NCBI GenBank assembly: GCA_913057215.1
Contig: CAJXNQ010000016.1
Span: 1-36,810, forward strand
Direction: 5' to 3'
Length of the DNA stretch: 36,810 nt
Origin: an uncultured Gammaproteobacteria bacterium
GTDB lineage: Bacteria > Pseudomonadota > Gammaproteobacteria > Pseudomonadales > Litorivicinaceae
This document shows positions 28,784 through 36,538 of this stretch, piece by piece. Every line of letters starts with the position of its first letter. Position 1 is the stretch's first letter. A model generated the notes under the pieces. That model was given only the letters and a program-made list of their open reading frames with translations. It made no database searches and was not told where the DNA came from. Position numbers and translations under genes: made by a program.

Positions 28784-29574
28784 GCGCTGTGCGCCACATC
28801 ATGGGCCGACGAAACGGCATCGGCAGCCTTCGATTCCCGACCAAGGAAATGCTTGAAGTACCGGTGATTGAGATAACGCATATCCAAAACCACCATCAAA
28901 TCTGCGACACCGAATTCGCGATCAAGACTTGGTTCACCGCAGACCCAGGCACCGAGGCGCAAATATGCCTTTAACAGTGGCGGCATGATCGCACCTGCGA
29001 CTTCAGGACCTTCAAGAGGCTGTACCGGCACACGCGGAATCGCGCGCAATGATTCAGGGCTTAGATGCGTATCCCTCAGGCCATTCATCAGCGTCTGAAC
29101 GAGTTGTCCATCGTCTCGGCAGGCCACACTTGCACACCCTAAAAGGTAGTCAATATCCCAAGCGCGCATCAACTGCGCAATGCCACTCCAGAGCAACATG
29201 ATTCCGCCGCCGGAGCGAAAATCCACATGCACGCAGGTTCGTCCGATCTCAACCACCTCACCATCCAGTGCGCGGATAAAATCAGCCTGAAATTCCGATT
29301 CTGAATAGAATTGACCAAGACGTTCGGCTTGCGCGCGTCGCAACAAGCGGGTCGACGCGACGACGCGACCGGTCTCGATCTCTTGTACAAATAAATGTTC
29401 ACAGTGGGCGTCAAACGCATCCCACTCAACGCCCGGCTGGCTGGTTTGCACCTGTGCGCCCATTTCTCGAGCAAAGACGTCATAACGAAGACGTTGGGTG
29501 AGTTCAATTTCTTGCGGAGTGGTTGCGAGCCGAACCGAAAATCCCTGACTTCGGTTGAGTTCTGCAAGTGGCAT
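28780..29574 (-). CDS. olsB: Ornithine acyl-ACP N-acyltransferase, OlsB-like
   Basis: The 264-residue GNAT-related protein (hemolysin-like Acetyltransf_5 fold) has the typical LRYDVFAREMGAQ near residue 27, ASTRLLRRAQAERLGQFYSESEF, and the later GEVVEIGRTCVH block. OlsB joins a 3-hydroxyacyl chain to ornithine, the first step of ornithine lipid synthesis. ATG 29574 is chosen because AGGGA lies seven bases upstream and the longer frame from 29664 would run through the Pho box. The gene is followed at once by olsA. Regulation by PhoB is strongly suggested by the upstream repeats. Confidence 0.9.
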   Translation of the reverse strand: MPLAELNRSQGFSVRLATTPQEIELTQRLRYDVFAREMGAQVQTSQPGVEWDAFDAHCEHLFVQEIETGRVVASTRLLRRAQAERLGQFYSESEFQADFIRALDGEVVEIGRTCVHVDFRSGGGIMLLWSGIAQLMRAWDIDYLLGCASVACRDDGQLVQTLMNGLRDTHLSPESLRAIPRVPVQPLEGPEVAGAIMPPLLKAYLRLGAWVCGEPSLDREFGVADLMVVLDMRYLNHRYFKHFLGRESKAADAVSSAHDVAHSA

Positions 29575-29627
29575 GACATATTCCCTACACAGTTTTCGCC
29601 AGTTTATGAACGAACGACGACGGCCAG

Positions 29628-29656
29628 ATGACGAAATAGTGACAGTTTGATGACAG
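29628..29656 (-). promoter_or_regulatory. Pho box with three half-sites upstream of olsBA
   Basis: Read on the minus strand, CTGTCAT, CTGTCAC and TCGTCAT follow one another at an 11 bp period (7 bp plus 4 bp spacers). The first two form an 18 bp near-consensus PhoB site and the third fits less well. The box lies 12 bases after the phnP stop and 53 bases before olsB. A possible -10, CATAAA, is at 29613-29618. PhoB binding is inferred from known consensus. Confidence 0.85.
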
Positions 29657-29667
29657 GGTGACACCCT
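29655..29667. promoter_or_regulatory. 13 bp palindrome between phnP and the Pho box
   Basis: AGGGTGACACCCT is a perfect 6 bp inverted repeat around one base. It ends next to the phnP stop codon and overlaps the Pho box by two bases. The loop is too short for a good RNA hairpin, so a dimeric protein operator is more likely than a terminator. The role is unknown. Confidence 0.35.
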
Positions 29668-30417
29668 TTAGTCGAAGTGGAAAGTCAGACCGTCATGACT
29701 CAAAACAAGTCGACCTTCGGGATCCAGCGGATGATCCAACAAGTAATTGGACAGATCATGACCGATGTGGGTGAGGTATAGCCAAGGCGCTTGAAGCTCT
29801 TCAGCAAGCGCATACGCTCGGTCCAAACTCAAATGATTGCGGCCTGTTTCAGGCGGAAAGCTGCAATCGACAATGACTGCGTTTGGATTGGCATCCCGAA
29901 TCATTTGAGCACTCTCTGGGCCCACACCATCGCAGTCACTTAAATACACAAGTGATTCTCGATGCCCTTTCACAATATATCCAAAGGTCAGGCGCGAATG
30001 CTTGATTGGGACCGGAATGACAGTCAGATCCTCTGTTAACTGGGTCGCCTCATACGGGATCAAGTGATGCGAGAAATCGAGGCATCCCGGATGATCGAGC
30101 AGATCGTCAGCACCTTGAGAATCAGGCGGACCGTACACTGGAATCGGATCACACACACCCCAGCGCATGTGGAAAAGTCCGGCCACATGATCCATGTGAT
30201 AGTGCGTGAGTATGACACCCGACAGCGTCTCGGGATCGACCCAATCAGCCAGATCTGTGCGCCCTGCATCCAATAAAAATCGACCGGTTGCGGTTTGAAT
30301 CTCTGCAGACGTGGGACGACGTCTAAAGTTCTCATCCACACGCGCGCGTCCGCAGCTTCGGCATCGACAACCAAACACCGGAATTTGTGGCGCATTCCCA
30401 GTCCCAAGGAGTCGCAT
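29668..30417 (-). CDS. phnP: Phosphoribosyl 1,2-cyclic phosphate phosphodiesterase
   Basis: PhnP opens the cyclic ribose phosphate left after C-P bond cleavage, giving ribose 1,5-bisphosphate. The 249-residue MBL-fold protein begins MRLLGTGNAPQIPVFGC, has the structural zinc cysteines CRCRSC, the metal motif THYHMDH near residue 75 and a final THIGHDLSNY block. ATG 30417 forms a TAATG overlap with the phnN stop and has GGGA five bases upstream; ATG 30423 is possible. It is the last phn gene before the Pho box. Confidence 0.95.
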   Translation of the reverse strand: MRLLGTGNAPQIPVFGCRCRSCGRARVDENFRRRPTSAEIQTATGRFLLDAGRTDLADWVDPETLSGVILTHYHMDHVAGLFHMRWGVCDPIPVYGPPDSQGADDLLDHPGCLDFSHHLIPYEATQLTEDLTVIPVPIKHSRLTFGYIVKGHRESLVYLSDCDGVGPESAQMIRDANPNAVIVDCSFPPETGRNHLSLDRAYALAEELQAPWLYLTHIGHDLSNYLLDHPLDPEGRLVLSHDGLTFHFD

Positions 30418-30947
30418 TAACATCCCAAGTGCTCCATCAGGTCGACTGCCATGTCGTGAGGCGTACGATCATTGATCAACGTGATGCCAGGCGCCTCGAG
30501 CCGCAGAGATTCTGCCAACTGTCGGTTCCGTCGGAGCCGCGCATAAATCTCAAACTCAGACTCACGTCCACGGGCCTCAAGTCGCTCTTTCAACACCGCG
30601 TCAGGCACCTCAATTGTGATCAATTGCATATTTGGAAACAGACTTTTCGCCGTTGGCCAATACGCGCGCGAACCGTTAATAATCACCGTCTCAGCCTTGG
30701 TGAGTTCAGTCGCACGAATCCCATACAAGAATCCATTGGCAGACCAGTCAAACACAAATACGCCGCGTTTTTTCAACTGCCAAAATTCCATTTCTGTAAC
30801 AGGCTCGGATGCTTCGGTCACGTCGGCCGGTCGCGTAATAGTGCGAACGGCCGCATAGGGCGCATTCGGAAAGGGTTTGAGTGCTGTGAGAAGCGCATCT
30901 TTTCCAGCACCCGAGGGTGCGCACAAATAGAGAAGACGCGCGACCAT
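30417..30947 (-). CDS. phnN: Ribose 1,5-bisphosphate phosphokinase
   Basis: PhnN turns ribose 1,5-bisphosphate into PRPP with ATP, returning the C-P lyase product to metabolism. The 176-residue P-loop kinase begins MVARLLYLCAPSGAGKDALL; Asp after the P-loop Lys is normal for PhnN, and the Ala before the loop is a small variation. The guanylate-kinase-like NGSRAYW and EARGRESE segments follow. It starts in a TAATG overlap with phnM and ends in one with phnP. Confidence 0.93.
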   Translation of the reverse strand: MVARLLYLCAPSGAGKDALLTALKPFPNAPYAAVRTITRPADVTEASEPVTEMEFWQLKKRGVFVFDWSANGFLYGIRATELTKAETVIINGSRAYWPTAKSLFPNMQLITIEVPDAVLKERLEARGRESEFEIYARLRRNRQLAESLRLEAPGITLINDRTPHDMAVDLMEHLGC

Positions 30948-32092
30948 TAGAACACACGTCGTCCCGAAACATAGGTTTCAGACACGCGCGGCGTGTGCTG
31001 ATCCAAAGTAAATAGAACGACATCCGCTCGCAAACCCACATCAAGGCGCCCGCGATCGGTCATATTGGCCGCGTCTGCCGGATTGGTTGTGACTGTTTGG
31101 ACCGCCTCAGCCAATGACATCCCCATCTCTGGATCGGTCAACTTCACAGCAGCCGGCAACAAGGCAGTCGGGTAGTAATCTGACGACAAGATATCGAGCC
31201 AACCGCGACTCGCGAAGTCTTTGGCGGCCACATTGCCTGAGTGTGAACCACCCCGAATCACGTTGGGTGCACCCATCAGCACATGCAGTCCACGTTCATG
31301 ACTGGCTTCGCCGGCTTCAAGCGTGGTTGGGAATTCAGCCACTGAACAACCAAGCTCACAAGACTCTTCCACATGCGAGAGCGTGGCATCATCATGCGAG
31401 GCAAGACTAATCCCGTGTGTTTGGCACAGGCTGGCAATGGCTTGGCGATTCGGTTGCGAATGGGCCTCTGCTGCCGCGACATGTTCGTTCATTTTGGACT
31501 CGAACACCGCATCACTCCAGCCAAACTTCCCCTGATAATATTCACGGTAGCGATCCAGCGATGCAAACTGTCGCTGTCCCGGGGCATGATCCATCAGGGA
31601 CACCAAATCAATCCCGTCGACACCAGCCCATTGTGCGAAAACATCAGCCGTGCCTTCACAGGAGCATTCGCAACGTAAATGCAAATGATGGTCGACCCGA
31701 AATACACCTTCATGACGCACATCCAAAATCATTTGCACAGACTCAGCGGCAATCCGATCTCGAAGCGCTTTGTTATCACCAATGGTGTAGCCCAGTGCAA
31801 TGGCGTCGTACACCGTCGTAATGCCCGCAGTCGCCATATGGGCATCGTGCGCAAGCAATGCATCCATATGTGGCCACTCGACGCCTGGACGGGGCTCGAA
31901 GTATTTTTCATGGTTATCGGTATGCAGTTCGATCAGCCCTGGAATCACATAGCGTTCACCGGCCTCGACGACGCCAGGACCAACTTCCAAATCATCCTGA
32001 ATCTGCGTGATGTATCCGTCCTCTATGCACAGCGTTGCCGGTCGGAACACGCCATCGATCAACACATGTTTTCCTGAAATTTTAAAACTCAC
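30947..32092 (-). CDS. phnM: Alpha-D-ribose 1-methylphosphonate 5-triphosphate diphosphatase
   Basis: PhnM removes pyrophosphate from the triphosphate made by PhnGHIL, giving the PhnJ substrate. The 381-residue amidohydrolase has GLIELHTDNHEKYFEPRPGVEWP with metal-binding His near residue 57, HEGVFRVDHHLHLRCE, SLASHDDATL, and RGGSHSGN. The start is GTG 32092, with GGAGG six bases upstream, inside the phnL stop region (11 bp overlap). Its stop overlaps phnN. Confidence 0.96.
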   Translation of the reverse strand: MSFKISGKHVLIDGVFRPATLCIEDGYITQIQDDLEVGPGVVEAGERYVIPGLIELHTDNHEKYFEPRPGVEWPHMDALLAHDAHMATAGITTVYDAIALGYTIGDNKALRDRIAAESVQMILDVRHEGVFRVDHHLHLRCECSCEGTADVFAQWAGVDGIDLVSLMDHAPGQRQFASLDRYREYYQGKFGWSDAVFESKMNEHVAAAEAHSQPNRQAIASLCQTHGISLASHDDATLSHVEESCELGCSVAEFPTTLEAGEASHERGLHVLMGAPNVIRGGSHSGNVAAKDFASRGWLDILSSDYYPTALLPAAVKLTDPEMGMSLAEAVQTVTTNPADAANMTDRGRLDVGLRADVVLFTLDQHTPRVSETYVSGRRVF

Positions 32093-32774
32093 TGACAGCC
32101 TCCAAATGAATCAATCGATCCGCAAGACGCGTCCGTAACGCATCGTCATGAAAAATCCCCACCAAGGCAGCGCCGCGGTCACGCGCCTCTTGAATCAGTG
32201 CAGCCACAACATCTCGATTGGCTGCATCGAGCGAAGCCGTCGGCTCATCGAGCAACAGAATCGGATAATCAACGATCATGCTGCGGGCAATGTTGACGCG
32301 CTGCTGCTCACCACCAGAAAACGTGGCAGGTGCGAGCGACCACAGCGATTCTGGCAGATTCAACCGCCGCAGCATCTGCTCCACACGGCTGTTGATTTCG
32401 TCAGCCTCGACGCCCTGACGAGACAAAGGCTCCGCGACAAGATCCCAGGTCGAAACCCGTGGAATCACCCGTAAAAACTGACTGACAAATCCAAGCGTGT
32501 GACGTCTGAGCTCAAGCACTTGGTGTGGATGCGCTGCCACCAAATCTGTTTCGCCTTGATCGGCATGGATCCGAATGGAGCCACCATCCGCCAGGTAATT
32601 GCCGAACAGCATTTTTAAAAGTGAGCTCTTTCCGCAGCCTGACGGCCCGTAAAGCACCACGCACTCACCCGCGTCGACCTGAAAGGACACCTGATCGAGA
32701 ACGGGTAAACGAACACCACCCTGGTTATGCAAGACAAAGGTTTTTGAAACCTGCTCCACAGTAATTCGGCGCAT
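32082..32774 (-). CDS. phnL: C-P lyase ABC-type ATPase subunit PhnL
   Basis: PhnL is an ABC-type ATPase of C-P lyase, needed with PhnGHI to load methylphosphonate onto the ribose of ATP. The 230-residue protein has Walker A GPSGCGKSS near residue 42, signature FSGGEQQRVNIARS and Walker B LLLDEPTASLD. No membrane partner is encoded near it, which fits a complex-bound subunit rather than a transporter. ATG 32774 shares a TGATG overlap with phnK; TTG 32777 is the only nearby alternative. Confidence 0.95.
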   Translation of the reverse strand: MRRITVEQVSKTFVLHNQGGVRLPVLDQVSFQVDAGECVVLYGPSGCGKSSLLKMLFGNYLADGGSIRIHADQGETDLVAAHPHQVLELRRHTLGFVSQFLRVIPRVSTWDLVAEPLSRQGVEADEINSRVEQMLRRLNLPESLWSLAPATFSGGEQQRVNIARSMIVDYPILLLDEPTASLDAANRDVVAALIQEARDRGAALVGIFHDDALRTRLADRLIHLEAVSEF

Positions 32775-33550
32775 CAATTCACCTGCAAAATCGAAGCAAC
32801 CAATTGTTGCGTGTAGGCGGCATGTGGATCGTCAAGCACTTGATCCGTCAAACCCGATTCAATGACACGACCCTGTTTCATGACCAACAAACGATCCGCC
32901 AACAAGCGTGCAACACCCATGTCATGCGTCACGATAATCACAGCAATTCCAAGGTCATGAACCAAGCGCTTCAGTGTATCGAGCAGTTTGGCTTGCACTG
33001 ACACATCAAGGCCACCGGTCGGCTCATCCATAAATACCAGGCGTGGATTGGTGACAAGATTCCGCGCGATTTGCAATCGCTGCTGCATACCCCCTGAGAA
33101 ATGCAGTGGCTTGCCATCGATTCGCGCGGGATCAATCTCAACCTCAGTCAGCCAAGACTCGGCGATCGCTCGGATATCACCGTAGTGCCGATTTCCAACA
33201 CCCATCAGGCGCTCACCGATATTGCCGCCGGCAGAAATCCGAAGTCTTAACCCATCACGCGGGTTTTGATGGATGATCCCGAACTCAGTCCGTCCGAGAT
33301 AGCGAAGCGCGCTCTCTGGTGTCTCGGTCAATTCAATGGGCGTTCCTGCACGATCAAGAAACAGAATCGAACCCGAGTCCGCTGACTCCTGGCCGGATAG
33401 CAAACGCAACAACGTACTTTTTCCAGAACCAGACTCACCAACGATCCCTAAGACTTCCCCTGGCCAGACATCCAGGCTGACACCAAGGCAGCCTTGGTCT
33501 GGCGTATACGCTCGAGTGACCTCTCGCGCGGTGAGAATTGGCTTATCCAT
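32774..33550 (-). CDS. phnK: C-P lyase ABC-type ATPase subunit PhnK
   Basis: PhnK binds the C-P lyase core complex and drives it with ATP. The 258-residue protein has Walker A GESGSGKST near residue 42, FSGGMQQRLQIARNL, and Walker B FMDEPTGGLDV. ATG 33550 gives a normal N-terminus and overlaps the phnJ stop by 8 bp. The frame is open 22 codons further upstream within phnJ, but that part is shadow sequence. Confidence 0.96.
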   Translation of the reverse strand: MDKPILTAREVTRAYTPDQGCLGVSLDVWPGEVLGIVGESGSGKSTLLRLLSGQESADSGSILFLDRAGTPIELTETPESALRYLGRTEFGIIHQNPRDGLRLRISAGGNIGERLMGVGNRHYGDIRAIAESWLTEVEIDPARIDGKPLHFSGGMQQRLQIARNLVTNPRLVFMDEPTGGLDVSVQAKLLDTLKRLVHDLGIAVIIVTHDMGVARLLADRLLVMKQGRVIESGLTDQVLDDPHAAYTQQLVASILQVN

Positions 33551-34391
33551 CAGACGCGTCCCGGTTTTGGCGACAGTAATGGGTATCCGAGCAGACAAAC
33601 ATCCGTTCACCGGCATCGTTGATGATCACTTCATCGAGGAAGGAATCAGTCGCTCCACAGAGTGCACAGTCCTCATCCCAGCTCTGAATCTCGAAAGGAT
33701 GATCTTCAAAATCCAAGGAGATCACGTCGGTGTAGGGCGGAACTGCGTACAACCGCTTCTCACGACCCGCTCCAAACAGTTGAAGTGCAGGCGACTGATG
33801 CATTTTCGGATTGTCAAATTTTGGAATCGGTGAAGGATCCATCACGTACCGACCATTCACCAAGACAGGATAGGCATAGGCTGTCGAGATTTGCCCAAAC
33901 TGCGCGATGTCTTCATACAGCTTGACATGCATCACCCCATATTCAGTCAGGGCGTGCATTTTTCGCGTTTCCGTCTCGCGCGGCTCGATAAAGCGCAACG
34001 GTTCTGGAATCGGCACCTGATAAATCAGGATTTGACCTTCAGACAAAGGCGACTCAGGGATTCGATGACGGGTTTGGATCAAAGACGCTTCTTCGGTCAC
34101 CTCAGTTGTTTCGACACCGGCTGTACGCGCGAAAAAATGCCGAATACTGACCGCATTTGTGGTGTCATCTGCACCCTGATCGATGACTTTCAGCACATCA
34201 TCGGAGCCGATCACAGAGGCTGTCACCTGAATACCCCCGGTGCCCCATCCATACGGCAATGGCATCTCTCGCCCCCCGAATGGCACCTGCAAGCCTGGCA
34301 CAGCGACGGCCTTTAATAGCCCACGACGAATCATGCGCTTTGTTTGCTCATCCAAGTAGGCGAAGTTATATCCGGTGAGCTCAGCTTGCAT
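33543..34391 (-). CDS. phnJ: C-P lyase catalytic subunit PhnJ (radical SAM)
   Basis: PhnJ cleaves the carbon-phosphorus bond by radical SAM chemistry, releasing methane from methylphosphonate. The 282-residue protein has the family cysteine pattern near the C-terminus: Cys242, Cys245 and Cys267 for the 4Fe-4S cluster and Cys273 for the thiyl radical, with the spacing CxxC, 21, C, 5, C. The N-terminus reads MQAELTGYNFAYLDEQTKR, as in known PhnJ. ATG 34391 overlaps phnI by 11 bp. All four cysteines are present, so it should be active. Confidence 0.98.
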   Translation of the reverse strand: MQAELTGYNFAYLDEQTKRMIRRGLLKAVAVPGLQVPFGGREMPLPYGWGTGGIQVTASVIGSDDVLKVIDQGADDTTNAVSIRHFFARTAGVETTEVTEEASLIQTRHRIPESPLSEGQILIYQVPIPEPLRFIEPRETETRKMHALTEYGVMHVKLYEDIAQFGQISTAYAYPVLVNGRYVMDPSPIPKFDNPKMHQSPALQLFGAGREKRLYAVPPYTDVISLDFEDHPFEIQSWDEDCALCGATDSFLDEVIINDAGERMFVCSDTHYCRQNRDASDG

Positions 34392-35490
34392 CCTGAGTCT
34401 CCCGTGCATCACGTAGCTTGCGAATCAGCTCGAGTTCGCTCTGGAAGTCAACATAGTGAGGCAGCTTCAAATGGGACACAAAACCCCAAGCCTCCACATT
34501 GTCACAATGCGACAACACAAATTCTTCGTCTTGGGCTGGCGACTCGATCTCTTCTTCAAACTCATCAGCGCGCAACGAGCGATCCACCAATGCCATCGAC
34601 ATGGCTTTACGCTCAGACAATCCGACTTGCAACCCGTAGCCACGCGTGAACGTCGGAGGCACATCAGCACTGCCTTGGAACTGATTGATCATCTCGCATT
34701 CAGTGATCAGTAACTCACCGACAGGCAACGCATAGCCAAGCTCTTCAAACGGCATCGATACAGAGACCACGCCAGATCGGATCTCACCCGCGAACGGGTG
34801 CGTGCGCCCGTAACCGCGTTGTGTGGAATAGGCGAGCGCCAACAAATAACCTTCGTCGCCGCGCGCCAAAGCCTGCAGCCGTGTCGCACGATCCACCGGG
34901 TAGTCAAGCGGCTCACGTGTTAAGTCCCGGCTCGGAACATCGGGGCCTTTGGGTGTCTCGACCAGTGTATCGCGCTCTAAAATCTCAAGAACCCGAGCCA
35001 TCTGTTCCGGATCCGGTGATACCTCAGTTTCAAAAGCATGCGATGACAGATCAGACGACGGATCTTCCGTCGGCGCTTCACCTTGTGCCGCCAAGGTGAA
35101 ATCAAGCAGGCGATGGGTGTAGTCATATGTTGGCCCAAGCAGTTGGCCGCCGGGGACATCTTTAAAGACAGCTGAGACCCGACGCAGCACTCGCATGTCT
35201 TTTGTTTCAATAGGCTCTGAGGTTCCATGGCGCGGCAGTGTCGTTCTATAGGCACGCAACAAGAATATCGCCTCAATCATGTCGCCTTGCGCTTGCTTGA
35301 TCGCAAGTGCTGCCAATTCAGCGTCAAATAGAGAGCCTTCATTCATGACCCGATCCACCGCCAGACCCATCTGGTTTTGAATCTGCTCCAGGGTGAGCTC
35401 AGGCACTTCAGGATCGCCACGACGCATTTCAGCCAGCAACTCGTGTGCACTTTGAATGGCGCGCTCGCCACCTTTCACTGCAACGTACAT
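34381..35490 (-). CDS. phnI: C-P lyase core subunit PhnI
   Basis: PhnI is the nucleosidase-like subunit that joins phosphonate to the ribose of ATP with release of adenine, together with PhnG, PhnH and PhnL. The 369-residue protein begins MYVAVKGGERAIQSAHELL and has the conserved LLGPTYDYTHRLLDF, RGYGRTHPFAGEIR and LSHCDNVEAWGFVSHLKLPHY blocks. Length is normal. It shares a TGATG overlap with phnH and overlaps phnJ. Confidence 0.97.
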   Translation of the reverse strand: MYVAVKGGERAIQSAHELLAEMRRGDPEVPELTLEQIQNQMGLAVDRVMNEGSLFDAELAALAIKQAQGDMIEAIFLLRAYRTTLPRHGTSEPIETKDMRVLRRVSAVFKDVPGGQLLGPTYDYTHRLLDFTLAAQGEAPTEDPSSDLSSHAFETEVSPDPEQMARVLEILERDTLVETPKGPDVPSRDLTREPLDYPVDRATRLQALARGDEGYLLALAYSTQRGYGRTHPFAGEIRSGVVSVSMPFEELGYALPVGELLITECEMINQFQGSADVPPTFTRGYGLQVGLSERKAMSMALVDRSLRADEFEEEIESPAQDEEFVLSHCDNVEAWGFVSHLKLPHYVDFQSELELIRKLRDARETQDAS

Positions 35491-36080
35491 CAGTCTGTCC
35501 TTACAACCAGCCGGGTCGACCGTGGCAGCCCAGTCACTGTCGATACATCCACAAAATAACTGTCATAGCCCAAGGGGTAGTCCGCAGCATTTCGAATCAA
35601 CGCAAACACCAAATCCTCCCCTGCTGGGGCACGTAACTCGGTGGGCTCACGGAATCCAGGTCCCTCCGCCAACACATCTGTGCTGTCATCGCCAACAATG
35701 AACAGCACACTGGCCGACTGATCTGGACGTTCATGGGTTCCACGACGCACCTGATCCAGCAGGCTCGGTGTGTTCAACGCCTCGGCCTCGAGCACCACCC
35801 AGTCCGCAGTTTCCGGCGTTTCAACGAGTTGCGCGCGCGTATGGAATTGGATGTTGGCCCGCACTGCCGCCGATGCACTGGGGAAACATAAAGACACGTC
35901 AGCATCAATGAGCGTCAGCATCAATGCCCACAACGCAGGTGTGAGCTCTGACGGGGCCTCACAGGGTTCAATGGTGACCGGCCTCAAAGGCTCAGATAAC
36001 GCGGTCAATGCCGCTCGAAACGTGTGCTGCATCAAGTGCGTTTGTGACGCCGGTGCGGGAATAATCTGATCAAGCATCAT
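35490..36080 (-). CDS. phnH: C-P lyase core subunit PhnH
   Basis: PhnH is a structural subunit of the PhnGHIJ core. The 196-residue protein has the usual segments TLIDADVSLCF, RRGTHERPDQSASVLF and GPGFREPTEL, and ends SYFVDVSTVTGLPRSTR, close to known PhnH. Its ATG overlaps the phnG stop by 4 bp and a second ATG follows directly. Its stop overlaps phnI. Confidence 0.94.
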   Translation of the reverse strand: MMLDQIIPAPASQTHLMQHTFRAALTALSEPLRPVTIEPCEAPSELTPALWALMLTLIDADVSLCFPSASAAVRANIQFHTRAQLVETPETADWVVLEAEALNTPSLLDQVRRGTHERPDQSASVLFIVGDDSTDVLAEGPGFREPTELRAPAGEDLVFALIRNAADYPLGYDSYFVDVSTVTGLPRSTRLVVRTD

Positions 36081-36538
36081 CCATCACCTCGCACCATGGT
36101 GAAAAAGTTCACCCGAGTCGCATCGACCCGCTCACTTTGCATCGCGTCGAGAGCGGCAATCTCATCTTTCCACACCGCAAGAGATTCCTCGGCTTGCGAC
36201 GCCGTATCTTGGCGCTGGAGCGCCAGATCAAATCGTGCAATGGCCAGCGCTTGATTGGCATTTCGACCCAGAATTTGTCCATATCCAAGATGACCCAGCT
36301 CGTCTTTCAAGACACATCGCGTCAGTGTGACTTCGCCTAAATGAAATCCGGGACCTGAGGCATGGACGCGTGCATCGGTCATCAGCATTCCAACTTCGGG
36401 GGCTTTGAGCTCAGAGACCTCAAACGAAAACTGCTGGGCAGAATCGATGACAGCATCGGCCGGTACCCGAACCAATACACTGAGCCATTCTTGACGCGCT
36501 GTCTTCAACGCGTCAGCGGATGAAAATCGAGCTGTCAT
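36077..36538 (-). CDS. phnG: C-P lyase core subunit PhnG
   Basis: PhnG is a core subunit of C-P lyase that works with PhnH and PhnI in the first step. The 153-residue protein has RQEWLSVLVR, a GPGFHLGEVTLTRC segment, GYGQILGRNANQALAIARFD and the C-terminal RVNFFTMVRG typical of PhnG. It overlaps the preceding HD-domain gene by 4 bp (ATGA), so the two are coupled. Confidence 0.95.
   Translation of the reverse strand: MTARFSSADALKTARQEWLSVLVRVPADAVIDSAQQFSFEVSELKAPEVGMLMTDARVHASGPGFHLGEVTLTRCVLKDELGHLGYGQILGRNANQALAIARFDLALQRQDTASQAEESLAVWKDEIAALDAMQSERVDATRVNFFTMVRGDG

Noticed and set aside
29575-29664. Longer olsB start at 29664
   Set aside because: It would translate through the Pho box and lacks a ribosome binding site; ATG 29574 has AGGGA seven bases upstream.
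30387-30950. 187-codon open frame on the plus strand
   Set aside because: It mirrors phnN, whose P-loop and operon position are clear.
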